Shown here piece by piece: positions 60,531-64,000 of a stretch of DNA of 64,000 nucleotides. The position numbers and the translations under genes are program-made. The stretch is from contig NC_067304.1 of NCBI RefSeq assembly GCF_020740795.1, positions 6,624,056 to 6,688,055 on the forward strand, in the 5' to 3' direction. Numbering within the stretch: position 1 is the stretch's first letter; each line of letters begins with the position of its first letter. The notes beneath the pieces are model-generated. The model was given only the letters and a program-made list of their open reading frames with translations. It was not told the DNA's origin and did not search any database. This stretch comes from Apus apus (taxonomy: Eukaryota > Chordata > Aves > Apodiformes > Apodidae).

Positions 60531-63500
60531 GTTAGGCTTTCATTTTACATTTAGTAGTTTCACTTTTTTGGCCAGATTGCTGCTTCCCTGGACAGTTGCA
60601 CCTTTCTAAATTGGACTGGTGTCACAGTTTCATGATTTGCCATTAATTTCAGCAAGTGCAGCTACTTCGAACAGACTTAACCAAAAAGTAAAATCACTAC
60701 AAAGAAAATGGGTTCTATCCTGGCTCAAAACAGGACAACTGTGAAGCTCAGTCTTTTGAGAATACAAACAATGTCTTCCGAGCTGAACAGTTTAAAGGAA
60801 ATCACTAAAGCACAGGGCTGATGTTTTAATCCAAACAGGAGCTGTGGGTAGATACAGATGATGTGCTCTCTCCAGCTAGTGTACTATTCAGCTGTTTTTA
60901 CTGAGAGAGAGATCTACTGGGAAGTCTGGATTTTCACAACAGCAGTTGCACAGTTGCCCTCACATCTTCCCAACTGAACCGATCAAAGAAAAAAAAAAAC
61001 ACAAAAGTGCAGGAAGCTGTATTTTGTTCCTGCCTTTATAAAATTTTGTATCATAATAGTAAGGTGATACTCACTTCTGTATGTGGTGAGCCATAACCAA
61101 AGCATATTTACAGGGACCAGAGCTTAGTACAATCCAAGGTGTGGCAAGAAATGTCCCCGTTAAGGTACACACAGTGCCTTAGATCTGGCAGAGCAGGGGA
61201 TCAGTTTGAAAGTACCTCTCGGCTTGTTTTACGTAGATTCTTTCTACCTTACGGGCATTGAGGGCTGTACCCAGTCCTTTAGAGTCCCTTCAAACCCACT
61301 TCAGATCTCTCACAGGAAGCTGGAAAACAGCGTCTGTCTGAAGAAAGTGGGCAGAATGTGTAGTGCCCTGCATGTGGCCAGGGTAATTCTGAGCTTCTGA
61401 CTCAACTTCCTGGTGGGAAGTGTTAAACCTAAACAGGTCAGAAGGATACAATAGCTTTTATTTTAAACAGTGTCTTTTCCTGTTTGTTTATATTCCACTT
61501 CTTGATGGACTCAAAACGCTGCACTGAAATCAGGGCAAGTCAAGCAAAGCATTCAGGCTATAGCCTTGCCGCTGATTTGAGAGATTACTTTGGTCATAAA
61601 CATTGAAGGGAACAGAAAAAATAGCACCTGTGGAAAAGACAACATTGTTTGGAATTACACACACATGTAAGAGCTTCCCAAACTATTATTTTGTAAGAAC
61701 AGCTAGGAAAAGGCCTCGTCCCAGAAGATGACTGGAATAAGTGAGTTACTTGTGTAAGAGACAGAGCTAAAAACAAGTCATAGATTTTGTCCACAGGTGC
61801 ACTGGAAGCTTGTGGCACAACTAGTCAGTGAAGTCAGAGGAGCTGAGACCTGTTGAAGCACCTTCAGCTGATATAATTTCCAGAGCATCCAGAAACTCTC
61901 TCTGGAAGATCCCCATTTGATGTGTACAACTTCAAAACATGCTGGGTTACAATTAACAAATTCTCCAGAACTCAGGGAGTTTCAGCCTCACTTCCAGATA
62001 TTCCCCAAGAACATAAACTGATTTCCCCAAAAATATGCAAGGCTGCGGTCAACAGGGCTGCGCCTGGGATGCTGTTACCCTCTTGATCTCTAATACCTCA
62101 TCACCTCTCTCATGCTGAGAGCACTCTTCAGTTTCTGAATTATTCTTTTTCTTACTCATTCTCCAGTTTGTGAGTTTCCACACCACATTAGTGTTTAACT
62201 ATTTAATTTAAGATCAATAAAAACTGGCTTCTGCTTGTTTGCTCTCCCACAGGAACTATATCTGCCCCTAACCTTTCTGGATGTACCAAGATAGACCTGA
62301 AACCAAGAATCACCTTAAGGGTGCAGAGGTCATCTTCCTCAAAAGAACTCTTCATCCCCAAGCTGTTTAAATTACAGAGTCAACTTAGACCTTAGGTCAC
62401 AGGTTCAGGGTAGAAATATGAGTAAGGCTTGGGTATGCTGTGCTAAAGTTAGATCTACAGCCTCTTTAAACTGAAGTGCTCGATACAAGCAAGCCATCTT
62501 CCCACTGTTTTTTGGCTGTAAAGAGAGTGATTCACACCCAAAGGCTTCAGAGTGCCTCTAAGACCCCATGCTTTTCTCTCTGAGCTGTTTTCATTTCAGC
62601 TAGGTCTAATAAAAGGAAAATGGTCAAACATGCCCAGAATTTGGCAACTTAGGGCATTTAGCAGGATCTTCCTCTAGTTTGCCTAGCAGGGCAGCCATGT
62701 CACAGGGGCACCTGTCCAAGTAGAAGTTTTGCTAGAAAATTGTTCCAATTCCTGAAGAAAAGTATTAACAGAGAGATGGCAATGTGGAAATTCACAAGGG
62801 CACTCCTTGATGTGCCACGTCTTTGACCAACACCACCTTGTACTAGCATAAGCCTCAGCAAGTTCTTCTCTCCCCACTTTGCTCTTAGTCATTCCCTACA
62901 CAGATTCCTCCAGGGATGTTTAAATCATCCTGTTCCAGTATACAATGGAAGTCAGTAAATCCTTAAGGTGTGCACTAATTTCTAGGAACAGGTTATTACG
63001 ATAACAATCATGTTGGAGGAAAGCTTTCCTAAAAAGCCAAGGAAACCCTTCCATTTATGCAGCCATCTGTACTCACATTCTGAATCCCTCCTTTCAGAAC
63101 AGGTAGCCCCTACTGAACCTACCCAGTGCAAAGAGTTTTATAACCCTGTTACTAGGAGTCTATTTTAAAGTTCTTTGCACAAAAAACAGATTGGACTCTG
63201 ACATAATATCTTAGGAGAAACACACTTAAATCACACTTACTGTGTGGTCCAACACAATTTCCCTCATTGCAGGTGGAAAGCCAACAGGGAAGTCATTTTA
63301 GAAGACTGATTTAAGTAACTTAAAGGCCTAACAGAGAGCATGGTTTGGACACAGCAGTAACTTTATAGCTGACTTCACTCTTGGAATATCAAGTAAAGAA
63401 ATTTTCCCTCCCCTGATTTTAGACTTAGCAATATACTTTCCAAGGGCAATGTCAGCAAAAGTATAATGAGGGACCCTGCTGCAAGTAGAGACTCAGCACT

Positions 63501-64000
63501 AATACAAGGTGTATAACATGGCAGATTGGTGAAATCATTAAAATTGGGCTCTGGAACAAGCCTGTGGTACTCCTCAAAGCCACTCACACTGCTTATTTGT
63601 GCTATACCAATACATACACAATACAGCTGCTCATGCACCATTACAGAAGGAATATTTGAATAAAACAAGAGCCCACAGAGAAAGCAGAGAGCAGCGTTAC
63701 AAGCTTTCTGTAAGCCAATTGTGGATCCCGTGCCCAGATCACTACCACAAAAGAAACAACCAAAGAATTCCAAGTTTATTCTTTAAAAAAGTTATTTAAG
63801 AAGCAAAATAATTTACTTCAATTCAAACCAAAAGAGATGCATTATTGAAAGCAAATAATTATACAAAGTAACAACAAATTAGCCCTTGAATAATAAGTCC
63901 AGATCCCAACAATTCCCTACCATCCTGGAGGTTATACAGTCACTTAAGGCTTGAGGAGTAAAGGAGGACCACATATAGATCAGAATGTAATTCAAACTTC
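60531..64000. other. Region upstream of AMPD1; possible NRAS 3'UTR at the right end
   Basis: No coding exon of any known gene is recognised. Minus-strand AATAAA hexamers at 61457-61462 and 63775-63780 could be poly(A) signals for a gene on the right; by conserved order that gene should be NRAS. The last few kb may therefore be a long 3'UTR, but no coding sequence confirms this. Confidence 0.35.

Noticed and set aside
63375-63773. 132-codon minus-strand frame near the right edge
   Set aside because: No recognisable domain; a chance frame in probable UTR or intergenic sequence.

Overview
The window is a stretch of vertebrate nuclear DNA, almost certainly from a bird. It holds multi-exon genes with GT-AG introns, several CR1 LINE tails with the typical avian 3' end, CpG-island promoters and short introns. 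I cannot name the species from the sequence.

All four recognisable genes lie on the minus strand, head to tail, in the order known from human 1p13: TRIM33 (3' end off the left edge; coding start 28087), BCAS2 (28641-31327), DENND2C (31755-45221, with a probable non-coding first exon near 50226) and AMPD1 (50601-60278). The family order predicts NRAS next on the right. No NRAS coding sequence is visible; the last few kb may hold its 3'UTR or be intergenic. I rebuilt the reading frames exon by exon, and splice phase is kept at every junction. This gives 1006 codons of TRIM33 (18 exons; the terminal exon or exons are missing), 226 aa of BCAS2 (7 exons), 933 aa of DENND2C (18 coding exons) and 743 aa of AMPD1 (16 exons, including a 12-base microexon).

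Layout: 1-28.1 kb is TRIM33, with AT-rich introns and a CpG island at the start. 28.4-31.3 kb is the compact BCAS2 gene, whose first three introns are only about 80-110 bases and very G-rich. 31.3-31.75 kb is a crowded junction that combines the BCAS2 promoter, a 21-base minisatellite and the DENND2C 3' end. 31.75-50.5 kb is DENND2C. 50.5-60.3 kb is AMPD1, whose 3' end runs into the DENND2C CpG island. 60.3-64 kb is AMPD1 upstream sequence.

The genes do not form one pathway. TRIM33 is a chromatin reader and ubiquitin ligase of TGF-beta/SMAD signalling. BCAS2 is a PRP19-complex splicing factor. DENND2C is a Rab guanine-nucleotide exchange factor. AMPD1 is muscle AMP deaminase. I found no novel system. 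The points worth a second look are the tight gene junctions (no NNTAAA hexamer between the DENND2C stop and the BCAS2 start), the minisatellite, a CR1 tail abutting a DENND2C 5' splice site, the AMPD1 microexon, an overlapping upstream ORF in DENND2C, and an unexplained GC-rich island inside a TRIM33 intron.
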